48,766 nt of DNA, taken from positions 1 through 48,766 of the forward strand of contig DAIPYL010000010.1 of assembly GCA_036782755.1 (NCBI GenBank), in the 5' to 3' direction. The position numbers and the translations under genes were made by a program. The DNA comes from Jeotgalicoccus sp036782755. Its GTDB lineage: Bacteria; Bacillota; Bacilli; Staphylococcales; Salinicoccaceae. The notes below the pieces were generated by a model. It worked only from the letters and a program-made list of their open reading frames with translations. It searched no databases and was not told the DNA's origin. Of the stretch, positions 15,907 to 23,237 are shown piece by piece (within the stretch, counting starts at the first letter, position 1; every line of letters starts with the position of its first letter).

Positions 15907-16932
15907 ATGTATCTTATAGAAGTTAAACGCAACGGAAAGTACATATACGACGGAGCAGTCGCTCTTGCTGTGCAGGTCTATGCCCAGAAAAATTTATTTT
16001 TAGGTGAAGACATGGTCTTTCCATATTTAACAGAGCCGCTGGTCCAGGTCGGCCGCTATCAAAATGCACGGGAAGAAGCGAATCTTGAATATATGAAAGA
16101 ACACGGTATTAATCTGGTGAGAAGAGATACCGGAGGCGGTACGATTTATCTCGATATGGGCGGAGTGAATTTCTGTTTTGTCAGCGACAATACCGATGTG
16201 AGTGCGGATATTAACTTTGACCGGATGTATGAACCTGCGATTCAAATACTCAAAGAACTCGGTTTAAAAAATGTTGAAAAGAGCGGGCGTAATGATCTTC
16301 ATGTAGATGGGAGAAAAGTATCAGGCGGTGCGATGAATGTCGTAAATGGCCGGACATACAGCGGATATTCGCTGCTGCTTGATGTCGATGAAGAGAAGAT
16401 GGAAAAATCGCTGAAACCAAACAAAAAGAAAATGGAATCCAAAGGCATCAAATCTGTCAGAAAGAGAGTAATTTCCTTAAGAGAATATTTAGATGAAGAA
16501 TATAAAAATCTGTCCAGTATTGAATTCTGCGAACTGATGATTTTAAAAATATTCAACGCAGCCGACAGAAGTGAAATAAAAACCTATGAACTGACTGATA
16601 AAGACTGGGCCGGAATTGATAAGTTAATGGCTGAAAAGTACAGCAGCTGGGACTGGACTTTCGGGAAATCACCGCGATTTAAATATTCAAAAGACGGCAG
16701 ATTTTCAATCGGTACTCTGGATATTACGCTCGATGTAGACTCAGGTATCGTCCAGCATGCTAAGATTTACGGTGACTTTTTCGGCAGCTGTGAAATCAGT
16801 GAAGTCGAAGAAGTGCTTGAAGGTGTCAGACTGAAAGAAGAAGATTTAACCGAAGCATTGTCTTCTATCGACTTACAAAAATATCTCGGCAGTATTACAA
16901 AAGAAGAAGTTGTCCAATTAATATTGGAATAA
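15907..16932 (+). CDS. lplA: Lipoate-protein ligase (LplA2 type)
   Basis: A 341-residue lipoate-protein ligase, attaching lipoate (via lipoyl-AMP) to a lysine of a carrier protein. The signature RRDTGGGTIYLDMGGVNFCF (about residues 72-91) forms the lipoyl-AMP site and SGGAMNVVNGRTYSGYSLLLDVD contains the lysine-loop region; a C-terminal accessory domain follows from about 245. It begins 3 bases after the sirtuin gene with GGAG in that gene's end, so both are translated from one message. In relatives with SirTM operons the LplA2 enzyme lipoylates GcvH-L, which makes a functional pair with the sirtuin plausible here. Confidence 0.9.
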   Translation: MYLIEVKRNGKYIYDGAVALAVQVYAQKNLFLGEDMVFPYLTEPLVQVGRYQNAREEANLEYMKEHGINLVRRDTGGGTIYLDMGGVNFCFVSDNTDVSADINFDRMYEPAIQILKELGLKNVEKSGRNDLHVDGRKVSGGAMNVVNGRTYSGYSLLLDVDEEKMEKSLKPNKKKMESKGIKSVRKRVISLREYLDEEYKNLSSIEFCELMILKIFNAADRSEIKTYELTDKDWAGIDKLMAEKYSSWDWTFGKSPRFKYSKDGRFSIGTLDITLDVDSGIVQHAKIYGDFFGSCEISEVEEVLEGVRLKEEDLTEALSSIDLQKYLGSITKEEVVQLILE

Positions 16933-16987
16933 ATTCAAAACTTAAGGGTAAATATTAAGAAAGTATTTTAAAAGGGGCGCATCCACA

Positions 16988-18226
16988 GTGGAACATCTAA
17001 AAATAAATGAAGACAGATTACTAAACAGAATTAATGAACTTGGGCAGGTTGGACGAAATGATAAAGATCAGTTAATCAGACTGGCACTCTCGGATGAAGA
17101 TAAAGAGGGCAGAGATTTACTGGTCAGCTGGTTTAATGAACTGGACTTAAAAATAGAAGTGGACCGTTTTGGTAATATTTTTGCGACATGGGAAGAAGAA
17201 CATAACAAAGGCGAGAAACCGTTAATGCTCGGCTCGCATATCGACTCTGTAATCGATGCAGGGATTTATGACGGCAGTTACGGCGTATTATCAGGACTGG
17301 AAACCGTGCAGACATTAAAAGAAAACAATGTTAAAACAAACAGACCGGTAACGATTGCTGCATTTACGAATGAAGAAGGCGTACGCTTCCCGCCAAGCAT
17401 GCTTGGTTCGCTGGTATATTCGGGTGATCTGGACATCGATAAAGCACTGGATACCATCAGTATCGACGGACTCAGATTAGGTGATGAACTGGAGCGTATC
17501 GGTTATGCAGGTGACAATGAACCTGGATTTATAGAACCGGAAGCTTATATTGAACTGCATATTGAACAAGGACCTGTACTCGACAAAGAAGGTTTTGAGA
17601 TTGGCGCAGTTCATAATCTGCAGGGAAACTCGAGACGTGAAATTACCTTTACAGGTGAAGCGAACCATGCGGGATCTACACCGAACTACTTACGTAAAGA
17701 TCCGATGCAGGCAGTGATACACTTTATGTCGACGCTGTATAACTATATTAATAAAAATGGTCTCGATACAGTAGCAACACTGGGATCAATCCAGCTTGAA
17801 CCAAATGCGGCAACGATTATTCCGTCGAAAGCTACTTTCACGCTGGATATGAGAAGTCCGTCAGAGAAAGGGTTCGATGAAGCACAGCAGCTGGTACGTG
17901 ACACTCTGGATGAAATTAAAGCAGAAGGAAAAATAGGTGTGCAGGCAACAGAATTTGCGATATTTGAACCGGTATCCTTTGATAAGACAATCGTTGAAAA
18001 TATCGTTGCAGCTGCAGGGGACTTAAAACTGAGTTCCAAGTTAATGACATCAGGTGCAGGGCACGACGCTCAGATGATTAACAGGATTGCACCGTCAGCG
18101 ATGATTTTCGTACCAAGTAAAGACGGTGTCAGCCACAACCCGATGGAATATACGTCACCGGAACAGCTTGTAAATGGTGCGAATGTACTGCTGCTTACAG
18201 CAGGGAGACTGCTTGACGCTAAATAA
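16988..18226 (+). CDS. M20-family N-carbamoyl-amino-acid hydrolase / allantoate amidohydrolase-like
   Basis: A 412-residue zinc amidase of the hydantoinase/carbamoylase branch of M20 peptidases. Metal ligands lie in LGSHIDSV and IYDGSYG (His, Asp), FTNEEG (Glu), ELHIEQGP (His) and ASGAGHDAQM-like SGAGHDAQM (His). The dimerisation domain is inserted at about 210-325 (begins GEANHAGSTP). Enzymes of this branch hydrolyse N-carbamoyl amino acids, ureidoglycolate or allantoate. The start is GTG 16988 after AAAAGGGGC; no ATG is available in frame nearby. It is followed by the PH-domain gene after 23 bases. Confidence 0.85.
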   Translation: MEHLKINEDRLLNRINELGQVGRNDKDQLIRLALSDEDKEGRDLLVSWFNELDLKIEVDRFGNIFATWEEEHNKGEKPLMLGSHIDSVIDAGIYDGSYGVLSGLETVQTLKENNVKTNRPVTIAAFTNEEGVRFPPSMLGSLVYSGDLDIDKALDTISIDGLRLGDELERIGYAGDNEPGFIEPEAYIELHIEQGPVLDKEGFEIGAVHNLQGNSRREITFTGEANHAGSTPNYLRKDPMQAVIHFMSTLYNYINKNGLDTVATLGSIQLEPNAATIIPSKATFTLDMRSPSEKGFDEAQQLVRDTLDEIKAEGKIGVQATEFAIFEPVSFDKTIVENIVAAAGDLKLSSKLMTSGAGHDAQMINRIAPSAMIFVPSKDGVSHNPMEYTSPEQLVNGANVLLLTAGRLLDAK

Positions 18227-18249
18227 AACTAATAAGGCAGGGTTATATT

Positions 18250-18615
18250 ATGGAAATGAACAACATTCTGGAAGTCACATTGTTCAGTGAAATTCCAGTG
18301 CCGGAAGATATAAATGAGATGCTCGTAAATGGCGAAGAAGCGGTTGCATCATACAAAACATTCCGCGACAGTGTCACATTTACGACTAAACGAATTATAG
18401 TACGTGACTCACAGGGTATGACTGGTAAAAAAGTTGAAATTTACTCAATACCATACAAAATTATCGATATATGGTCTTCGGAAAATGCCAGAGGCATGTT
18501 TGATTTAAATGCTGAAATCGAACTGTGGACGAGAACCGGACGCTTTAAAATTAAACTGGATAAGAAAATTGATATCCGGGAAATCGATATGCTGATTGCC
18601 AACGCAGTACTGTAA
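18250..18615 (+). CDS. Bacterial PH-domain protein
   Basis: A 121-residue protein made almost wholly of a bacterial pleckstrin-homology domain (YvbH/bPH_1 type): the strands VASYKTFRDSVTFTTKRIIVRD, the loop MTGKKVEIYSIPYKII and the strand ELWTRTGRFKIKL are characteristic. Such proteins form oligomeric rings and their ligands are mostly unknown. No membrane segment. RBS AGGCAGGG lies before ATG 18250. It follows the M20 amidase closely and is probably cotranscribed with it. Confidence 0.78.
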   Translation: MEMNNILEVTLFSEIPVPEDINEMLVNGEEAVASYKTFRDSVTFTTKRIIVRDSQGMTGKKVEIYSIPYKIIDIWSSENARGMFDLNAEIELWTRTGRFKIKLDKKIDIREIDMLIANAVL

Positions 18616-18617
18616 CT

Positions 18618-18642
18618 GTTAGTCAGCTTGAAAATCGGGTAT
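18618..18642 (+). promoter_or_regulatory. Candidate SigB promoter of the DUF1413 gene
   Basis: GTTAGT (18618-18623), 13-bp spacer, perfect SigB -10 GGGTAT (18637-18642), beginning 2 bases after the PH gene stop and 34 bases before the next start codon. Confidence 0.4.
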
Positions 18643-18675
18643 TACTAATCTAATCAAAAATTTGAGGTGGTAACA

Positions 18676-18912
18676 ATGGCAAAAAATGAGAAAAAGATTA
18701 TTAAAAAAGCATGGCAGGAAACGAAGAACTTAAAAGAGGGCGAAGTATTTCTGCTTAAGGACCTTTTTAAAGGCTATAAATGGAACCGTCTGGAAATGGA
18801 AATGCGAAGCAGCTTAGGACGACTGTTTTTAGAAAAAGTACAGAAGAAAAATTCAGTTGAAGCAATTGAAAAGACATCATCCCATCAGCAGCAGTACAGA
18901 AAGCTCGGATAA
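18676..18912 (+). CDS. DUF1413 small protein
   Basis: A 78-residue soluble, basic protein. The core GEVFLLKDLFKGYKWNRL and the SLGRLFLEKVQ helix fit the DUF1413 family found in staphylococci and lactobacilli, which has no known function. ATG 18676 follows GAGGTGG by 6 bases; a GTG at 18667 lies inside that site and is rejected. A SigB-like promoter precedes it and a terminator follows, so it looks like a single stress-controlled gene. Confidence 0.7.
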   Translation: MAKNEKKIIKKAWQETKNLKEGEVFLLKDLFKGYKWNRLEMEMRSSLGRLFLEKVQKKNSVEAIEKTSSHQQQYRKLG

Positions 18913-18922
18913 GCTTTATCAG

Positions 18923-18948
18923 AACCAGGTTTAACACTGGTTTTTTTG
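18923..18948 (+). terminator. Intrinsic terminator after the DUF1413 gene
   Basis: Six-bp stem AACCAG/CTGGTT (18923-18928, 18937-18942) followed by seven T. Confidence 0.75.
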
Positions 18949-19068
18949 TTCTGAAATAACGTGACGTATTAATAATGTTGAAATATTTCATTTAAAACGA
19001 TAATATAATACAATTAAAAGTATTCAATTTGGAATTGTATTACACATAAAGAGGTGGAAATTTCAGAT

Positions 19069-19158
19069 ATGGACCCGAGGATTTTAACGGAGTTTGATAT
19101 CATTGCTAAATTTACTTATTCTTTATTTAAAAAGCTGAATGAACTGCTTATTGATTAA
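19069..19158 (+). CDS. Possible 29-residue peptide upstream of a symporter gene
   Basis: ATG 19069 opens a 29-codon frame, MDPRILTEFD at the start and ending KKLNELLID, with a stop 27 bases before the symporter. GAGGTGG lies 11 bases upstream, slightly far but strong. The peptide is amphipathic rather than a membrane helix. It could be a leader peptide, a small partner of the transporter, or chance. No family recognised. Confidence 0.4.
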   Translation: MDPRILTEFDIIAKFTYSLFKKLNELLID

Positions 19159-19185
19159 CATTATTAAATAGGGAGAGATTTAGCT

Positions 19186-20781
19186 TTGAGTGTTTGGTCT
19201 ATTATTATATTTTTAACAGTAATTATCGGCGTGGCACTATATGCATATTTCAGATCAAGAAGCGTAAATAAAAAAAGTGCATCCGGATACTTTATGGGCG
19301 GACACAGCCTGACCGGTTTTGCGGTAGCATCAACAATAATCATGACAAACTTATCAACCGAACAGCTCGTCGGACAGAATGGCCAGAGCTTTGTTGCAGG
19401 TATGGAAGTTATGGCATGGGAAGTCACAGCAGCAGTCGCAGTAGTGCTGCTGTGCTGGGTGTTTTTACCTAAATACTTAGGATACGGTATCAGTACGATC
19501 TCGGAATTTATCGAAATGCGTTATGATGTTTTCACTAAAAGACTCGTATCTATGTTATTTATATTCACATATGTGGTATCATTTCTGCCAGTTGTATTAT
19601 ATTCAGGATCACTTGTTTTTAACCAGCTGTTCAATGTCAGCGGATTTCTGAATGTAAGTAATAATACGGCGGTTATTATTATCGCAGCGGTTATCGGTGT
19701 TGCAGGCATACTGTATTTATTCATCGGCGGTCTGTCGCTGAGTGCATACAGTGATACATTGTATGGAATCGGCTTAATAGTCGGAGGACTTATCGTTACG
19801 ATACTTGCACTTAAGTATCTGGGGAGCGGAAGTTATCTTCAGGGATTCGACCATATTGTAAAAGAAACACCTGAGAAATTAAACGCCTGGGGTGCAGTTG
19901 ACTCAACGATTGTACCGTGGCCAACATTATTTTTCGGAATGTTATTTAACAATTTATTCTTCTGGTGTACGAATCAGATGATTGTCCAAAAAGCAATGGC
20001 AGCTAAAAGCTTGAAAGAAGCACAAAAAGGCGCGATATACTTAAGCATATTTAAAATATTCGGTGCGCTGTTCTTAGTGCTGCCGGGTATTATTGCATAT
20101 AATATTTTTAACGGTAATGTAGGCGGTACAGCAGATAACGCCTATCCGATGCTGATCAGTACGATATTACCGGGATGGGCATACGGATTATTCGGTGCGA
20201 TTATCTTCGGTGCAATACTGAGCTCATTTGTAGGTGCATTGAACAGTACGGTGACATTGTTCTCACTGGACTTTTATAAATCATTTATTAATAAAAACGC
20301 TTCAGACAGAAGAGTGTCATATGTCGGGAGAATTACGACAATCGTTGTCGGTGTAATTGTGGTAATACTCGCGCCGGTAATTTCACTGTTCCCGTCAGGA
20401 CTGTATGCAGTAGTGCAGCAGTTTAACGGAATATACAGTCTGCCGGTATTAATATTGGTAGTCGTCGGATTCTTTGCGAAGAAGACATCAAAACTGGGTG
20501 CAAAAGTAACATTTATAACGCATATCATATTATATGCATCAGCAAACCTGTTTTTAGAAGACGTACATTATTTATATATATTAAGCGTACTGTTCTTTAT
20601 AGATCTGGCAGTACTGCTCGTATTTAATAAACTGTATCCATCGAACGAATTTGATTTACAATCAAACTTCTCGAAAGTGGATATGACACCATGGAAATAC
20701 AGATATGTCGCAGGAATTGCTGTACTGGCGATTGTTGTCGGCAGTTATATAATCTTTTCTCCGTTAGGAATAGCGGCGTAA
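19186..20781 (+). CDS. Sodium:solute symporter (SSS/SLC5 family, YidK-like)
   Basis: A 531-residue membrane protein with about 13-14 helices of the sodium:solute symporter family, using the Na+ gradient for uptake. Typical text: GYFMGGHSLTGFAVASTIIMTNLSTEQLVGQNGQ in the first helices (Na+ and substrate region), YGISTISEFIEMRYD after helix 3, and FGAILSSFVGALNSTVTLFSLD around helix 8-9, where S/T residues bind Na+. It resembles the YidK/sugar-type subgroup more than PutP; substrate remains uncertain. The start is TTG 19186, ten bases after GGGAG. It ends with a bidirectional terminator shared with the convergent crcB pair. Confidence 0.87.
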   Translation: MSVWSIIIFLTVIIGVALYAYFRSRSVNKKSASGYFMGGHSLTGFAVASTIIMTNLSTEQLVGQNGQSFVAGMEVMAWEVTAAVAVVLLCWVFLPKYLGYGISTISEFIEMRYDVFTKRLVSMLFIFTYVVSFLPVVLYSGSLVFNQLFNVSGFLNVSNNTAVIIIAAVIGVAGILYLFIGGLSLSAYSDTLYGIGLIVGGLIVTILALKYLGSGSYLQGFDHIVKETPEKLNAWGAVDSTIVPWPTLFFGMLFNNLFFWCTNQMIVQKAMAAKSLKEAQKGAIYLSIFKIFGALFLVLPGIIAYNIFNGNVGGTADNAYPMLISTILPGWAYGLFGAIIFGAILSSFVGALNSTVTLFSLDFYKSFINKNASDRRVSYVGRITTIVVGVIVVILAPVISLFPSGLYAVVQQFNGIYSLPVLILVVVGFFAKKTSKLGAKVTFITHIILYASANLFLEDVHYLYILSVLFFIDLAVLLVFNKLYPSNEFDLQSNFSKVDMTPWKYRYVAGIAVLAIVVGSYIIFSPLGIAA

Positions 20782-20790
20782 AACAGATAA

Positions 20791-20830
20791 AAAAGCACCT
20801 CCATTTCAAATACGAAATGGAGGTGCTTTT
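20791..20830. terminator. Bidirectional terminator between symporter and crcB genes
   Basis: Perfect 17-bp stem (20791-20807 with 20814-20830), 6-nt loop, with T tracts on each strand (stronger for the minus direction). Confidence 0.93.
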
Positions 20831-20835
20831 GATGT

Positions 20836-21198
20836 TTAAACAAACATACTCCCGGCAATCAGTCCGAATGCAACAGCGACTAATGTGAAGAAAATAGTGC
20901 TGAAGGAGTATTTGAAGAATAATTTTGTTTTCTTTTCCCGGAGGAGATTAAACTGATCTAAAGCAAATTGTGAATATGTCGTAAAGCCGCCTAAAAATCC
21001 GGTAACGATAATCAGGTAGTACTGATTATTTGCTGTCACCAGCATCACAACGAAGCCAATCAGGAATGCACCTGCGATATTTATTGCCATCGTATTGTAA
21101 GGCATGTCTTTATTTTTAAAAACGGGCAGCTGGTTTACATACGCACGGAGACAGGCTCCGAGTGCTGCTGCAACCATCATCGTCAGTATATTAATCAT
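20836..21198 (-). CDS. crcB: Fluoride channel subunit FluC/CrcB (second copy)
   Basis: A 120-residue, four-helix fluoride export channel subunit. NIAGAFLIGF in helix 2 carries the pore asparagine, and GFLGGFTTYSQF in helix 3 carries the Na+/phenylalanine-box region. The paired genes 21191-21556 and this one are typical of Gram-positive heterodimeric Fluc, whose two subunits insert in opposite orientation. Its ATG overlaps the stop of the first copy by 8 bases (ATGATTAA), implying translational coupling and a 1:1 ratio. The stop lies 6 bases from the shared terminator. Confidence 0.93.
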   Translation of the reverse strand: MINILTMMVAAALGACLRAYVNQLPVFKNKDMPYNTMAINIAGAFLIGFVVMLVTANNQYYLIIVTGFLGGFTTYSQFALDQFNLLREKKTKLFFKYSFSTIFFTLVAVAFGLIAGSMFV

Positions 21199-21556
21199 TT
21201 AATTTTTTACCTCCGAGCGTAAATCCGAGGAATACAGCAACGACCCCGAGCAGCAGGTTGATACCAAGGTAAATGATAAACATTACATAATCTCCGTAAG
21301 AAAGAAGTAAATAATGTTCATAGCTCAGCATCGAAAATGTCGTGAAGCTTCCAAGGAATCCCGTAATTAAAAAGCTGTGCATTGACGGCTTCAATTCTTT
21401 TGCGATAAAGAAGCCAATCAGCAGTGCACCGGCCATATTCACTATTAAAGTACCGCTGAAAAAAGGCAGCTGGAGTGTCAGTGCTCCTATGGATAGTAAA
21501 AAGCGCAAAAGTGCACCTAGTGCCGCACCTGCGCCTATACTTAAATATTTATTCAT
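21191..21556 (-). CDS. crcB: Fluoride channel subunit FluC/CrcB (first copy)
   Basis: A 121-residue four-helix channel subunit, partner of the overlapping downstream copy. NMAGALLIGFF and GFLGSFTTFSML are the pore motifs. It starts 18 bases after the proline dehydrogenase stop with no room for a promoter, so both crcB genes depend on read-through from that gene. I found no fluoride (crcB-motif) riboswitch in front. AT-rich sequence before the ATG shows only a weak ribosome site (GGAAATTTT), so translation may rely partly on the upstream gene. Confidence 0.92.
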   Translation of the reverse strand: MNKYLSIGAGAALGALLRFLLSIGALTLQLPFFSGTLIVNMAGALLIGFFIAKELKPSMHSFLITGFLGSFTTFSMLSYEHYLLLSYGDYVMFIIYLGINLLLGVVAVFLGFTLGGKKLND

Positions 21557-21574
21557 AAAATTTCCAATCTAAAC

Positions 21575-22561
21575 TTAATTTTTAATTGCTTTGCGTACGA
21601 GTGCAAGTCCTGCGACAGCAGCTGCCGCTGCAGCACCGGCCTGTACTTTTTTGCTTGAAGTCAGAGACTTAACTACCAGGTTAAGGTTTTGAGGTCTCTC
21701 TGCAAGTCTTCTCATGAAGTAAGCGTACCAGTCAGTTCCATATGGTACGTACACACACATGTTATAACCGCGTGCCACTAAATCCTGCTGATAGTCTTTA
21801 CGGAAACCGTAAAGCATCTGGAATTCAAATTTGTCTTTAGAAATATTCTGCGTTTCAATGAAACGAAGTGTCTTCTCGATAATGTTGTGATCATGGGTTG
21901 CGATAGAAGTGAAACCATCTCCTTCTACTAAATGCGTTTTAATAATTTCAAAGTAGGACTGATCGATATCAGTTTTCGACTGATATGCAAGTGTATCCGG
22001 CTCTTTGTAAGCTCCTTTAACTAAGCGCGTACGGGTATTCTTGTATTTTCTGACGTCTTTTTTAGCATCATAGAAATATGCCTGAATAACAGTACCGACA
22101 TTGTCGTATTCCTCGAGCAGCTTATCAAGAATAGTCAGTGACTGTTCTTTTGATAAATAGTTCTCCATATCCAGGTTTACAAACATATTCGTTTCTTTCG
22201 CCGCATCAAGAATTTCTTTTATATTGTTATAACAGAAAGTTTCATCAATATTTAAGCCGATTTGAGAAAGTTTAACTGATGCGTGGGCATTCAGTCCTTC
22301 TTTTTGAATCTCTTTAATCATTTTAATGATATTATTTTTTTCTTTCTCAGCCTCTTTGCGGTCGGATATGAATTCTCCGAGATTATCAAATGTAACACTC
22401 ATACCTTGATTATTTAAGTCGGCCAGACAATTGAGAGTGTCTTTAACACCCGTTCCTCCGACTACTTTCTGTGCACCAAATCTAAGTCCCATTTGTTTTG
22501 ATGCATTATTCAAAATCTTGTTTTCCGATAAACCGATGAAAATATCCCTAACTACTCCCAT
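21575..22561 (-). CDS. Proline dehydrogenase (monofunctional, FAD)
   Basis: A 328-residue FAD-linked proline dehydrogenase oxidising proline to pyrroline-5-carboxylate and passing electrons to quinone. The (beta/alpha)8 barrel motifs are RLVKGAYKEPD (FAD/substrate strand), TSIATHDHNI, EFQMLYGFR and the C-terminal YAYFMRRLAERPQN, whose arginines bind the proline carboxylate. Beyond the usual end is an alanine-rich hydrophobic tail (about residues 308-328, QAGAAAAAAVAGLALV then basic residues) that could be a membrane anchor. ATG 22561 follows AGGAGG. A weak cre-like site lies just upstream. The two crcB genes follow in the same transcript. Confidence 0.9.
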   Translation of the reverse strand: MGVVRDIFIGLSENKILNNASKQMGLRFGAQKVVGGTGVKDTLNCLADLNNQGMSVTFDNLGEFISDRKEAEKEKNNIIKMIKEIQKEGLNAHASVKLSQIGLNIDETFCYNNIKEILDAAKETNMFVNLDMENYLSKEQSLTILDKLLEEYDNVGTVIQAYFYDAKKDVRKYKNTRTRLVKGAYKEPDTLAYQSKTDIDQSYFEIIKTHLVEGDGFTSIATHDHNIIEKTLRFIETQNISKDKFEFQMLYGFRKDYQQDLVARGYNMCVYVPYGTDWYAYFMRRLAERPQNLNLVVKSLTSSKKVQAGAAAAAAVAGLALVRKAIKN

Positions 22562-22577
22562 TGCTAATCCTCCTGTA

Positions 22578-22593
22578 AATAAAGCGTTTTCTT
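22578..22593. promoter_or_regulatory. Weak cre-like site before proline dehydrogenase
   Basis: AATAAAGCGTTTTCTT keeps the AARCGNWWNC core of the CcpA operator but has three mismatches to WTGNAARCGNWWNCAW. It lies 17-32 bases upstream of the start codon on the minus strand, downstream of a TATAAT (minus strand), as expected for a roadblock. CcpA repression of proline catabolism is known in Staphylococcus aureus. Confidence 0.3.
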
Positions 22594-22654
22594 TTTATGC
22601 TTAATTCATTATATCGTCTTTCAAGATAAAAAGGGTGTAAAATATTTTATTTAT

Positions 22655-23158
22655 TTAGTTTTTATAGTTGGGAATGTGACCAACGTATGTCTCATTGATG
22701 CGTTTCATTTCCTCAAGGTCTTCTGAGGTCAATTCCCTGACCACTTTTGCAGGGCGTCCGAAAGCAAGTGTGTTCGGCGGAATTACAGTGCCGCCGGTAA
22801 CTAATGAACCGGCACCTATAAATGCATTTTCCCCAATTACAGCCTCATCAAGCACGATTGAATCCATTCCGATTAACGCGCCGTTTTTCACTGTACAGCT
22901 GTGCAGTGTCACTTTGTGTCCAACAGTTACGTTGTCTCCGAGTGTTAAAGGAAGGCCGGGTGTCTGGTGCAGGACTGATAAGTCCTGGACGTTTGTATTG
23001 CTGCCGATGCGTACAGGTGCGATATCACCGCGGACGACCGAACCGAAAAATACTGAAGAGTTGTCCCCGATTTCAACGTCCCCGATTACTGTTGCATTTG
23101 GTGCGATAAACGCTGAGTCGCTGATTTTTGGTGTATGATTTTTATAATCTATTATCAT
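22655..23158 (-). CDS. Gamma-class carbonic anhydrase family protein
   Basis: A 167-residue left-handed beta-helix protein with hexapeptide repeats (for example IGDVEIGDNSSVFFGSVV, LGDNVTVGHKVTLHSCTV). The three zinc-binding histidines H64, H81 and H86 are all present, so a gamma carbonic anhydrase or YrdA/PaaY-like thioesterase role is possible; many such proteins lack measured activity. The start MIIDYK at 23158 follows AAAGGA; an upstream ATG (23182) has no ribosome site. Divergent from the alpha/beta hydrolase gene. Confidence 0.87.
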   Translation of the reverse strand: MIIDYKNHTPKISDSAFIAPNATVIGDVEIGDNSSVFFGSVVRGDIAPVRIGSNTNVQDLSVLHQTPGLPLTLGDNVTVGHKVTLHSCTVKNGALIGMDSIVLDEAVIGENAFIGAGSLVTGGTVIPPNTLAFGRPAKVVRELTSEDLEEMKRINETYVGHIPNYKN

Positions 23159-23237
23159 TTTAAATATCCTTTCCCTTCTCAAATGTTATAATAAACTCAT
23201 CATATCAAATTTGCATATTTTTGTAAGGAGAAAGCTT

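Noticed and set aside
21557..21574. Fluoride riboswitch before crcB
   Set aside because: Only 18 bases are available and they show no crcB-motif features.
22695..23138. 147-codon frame antisense to the gamma carbonic anhydrase gene
   Set aside because: Lies fully inside the real gene, has no ribosome site and mirrors the codon pattern of the beta-helix repeats.
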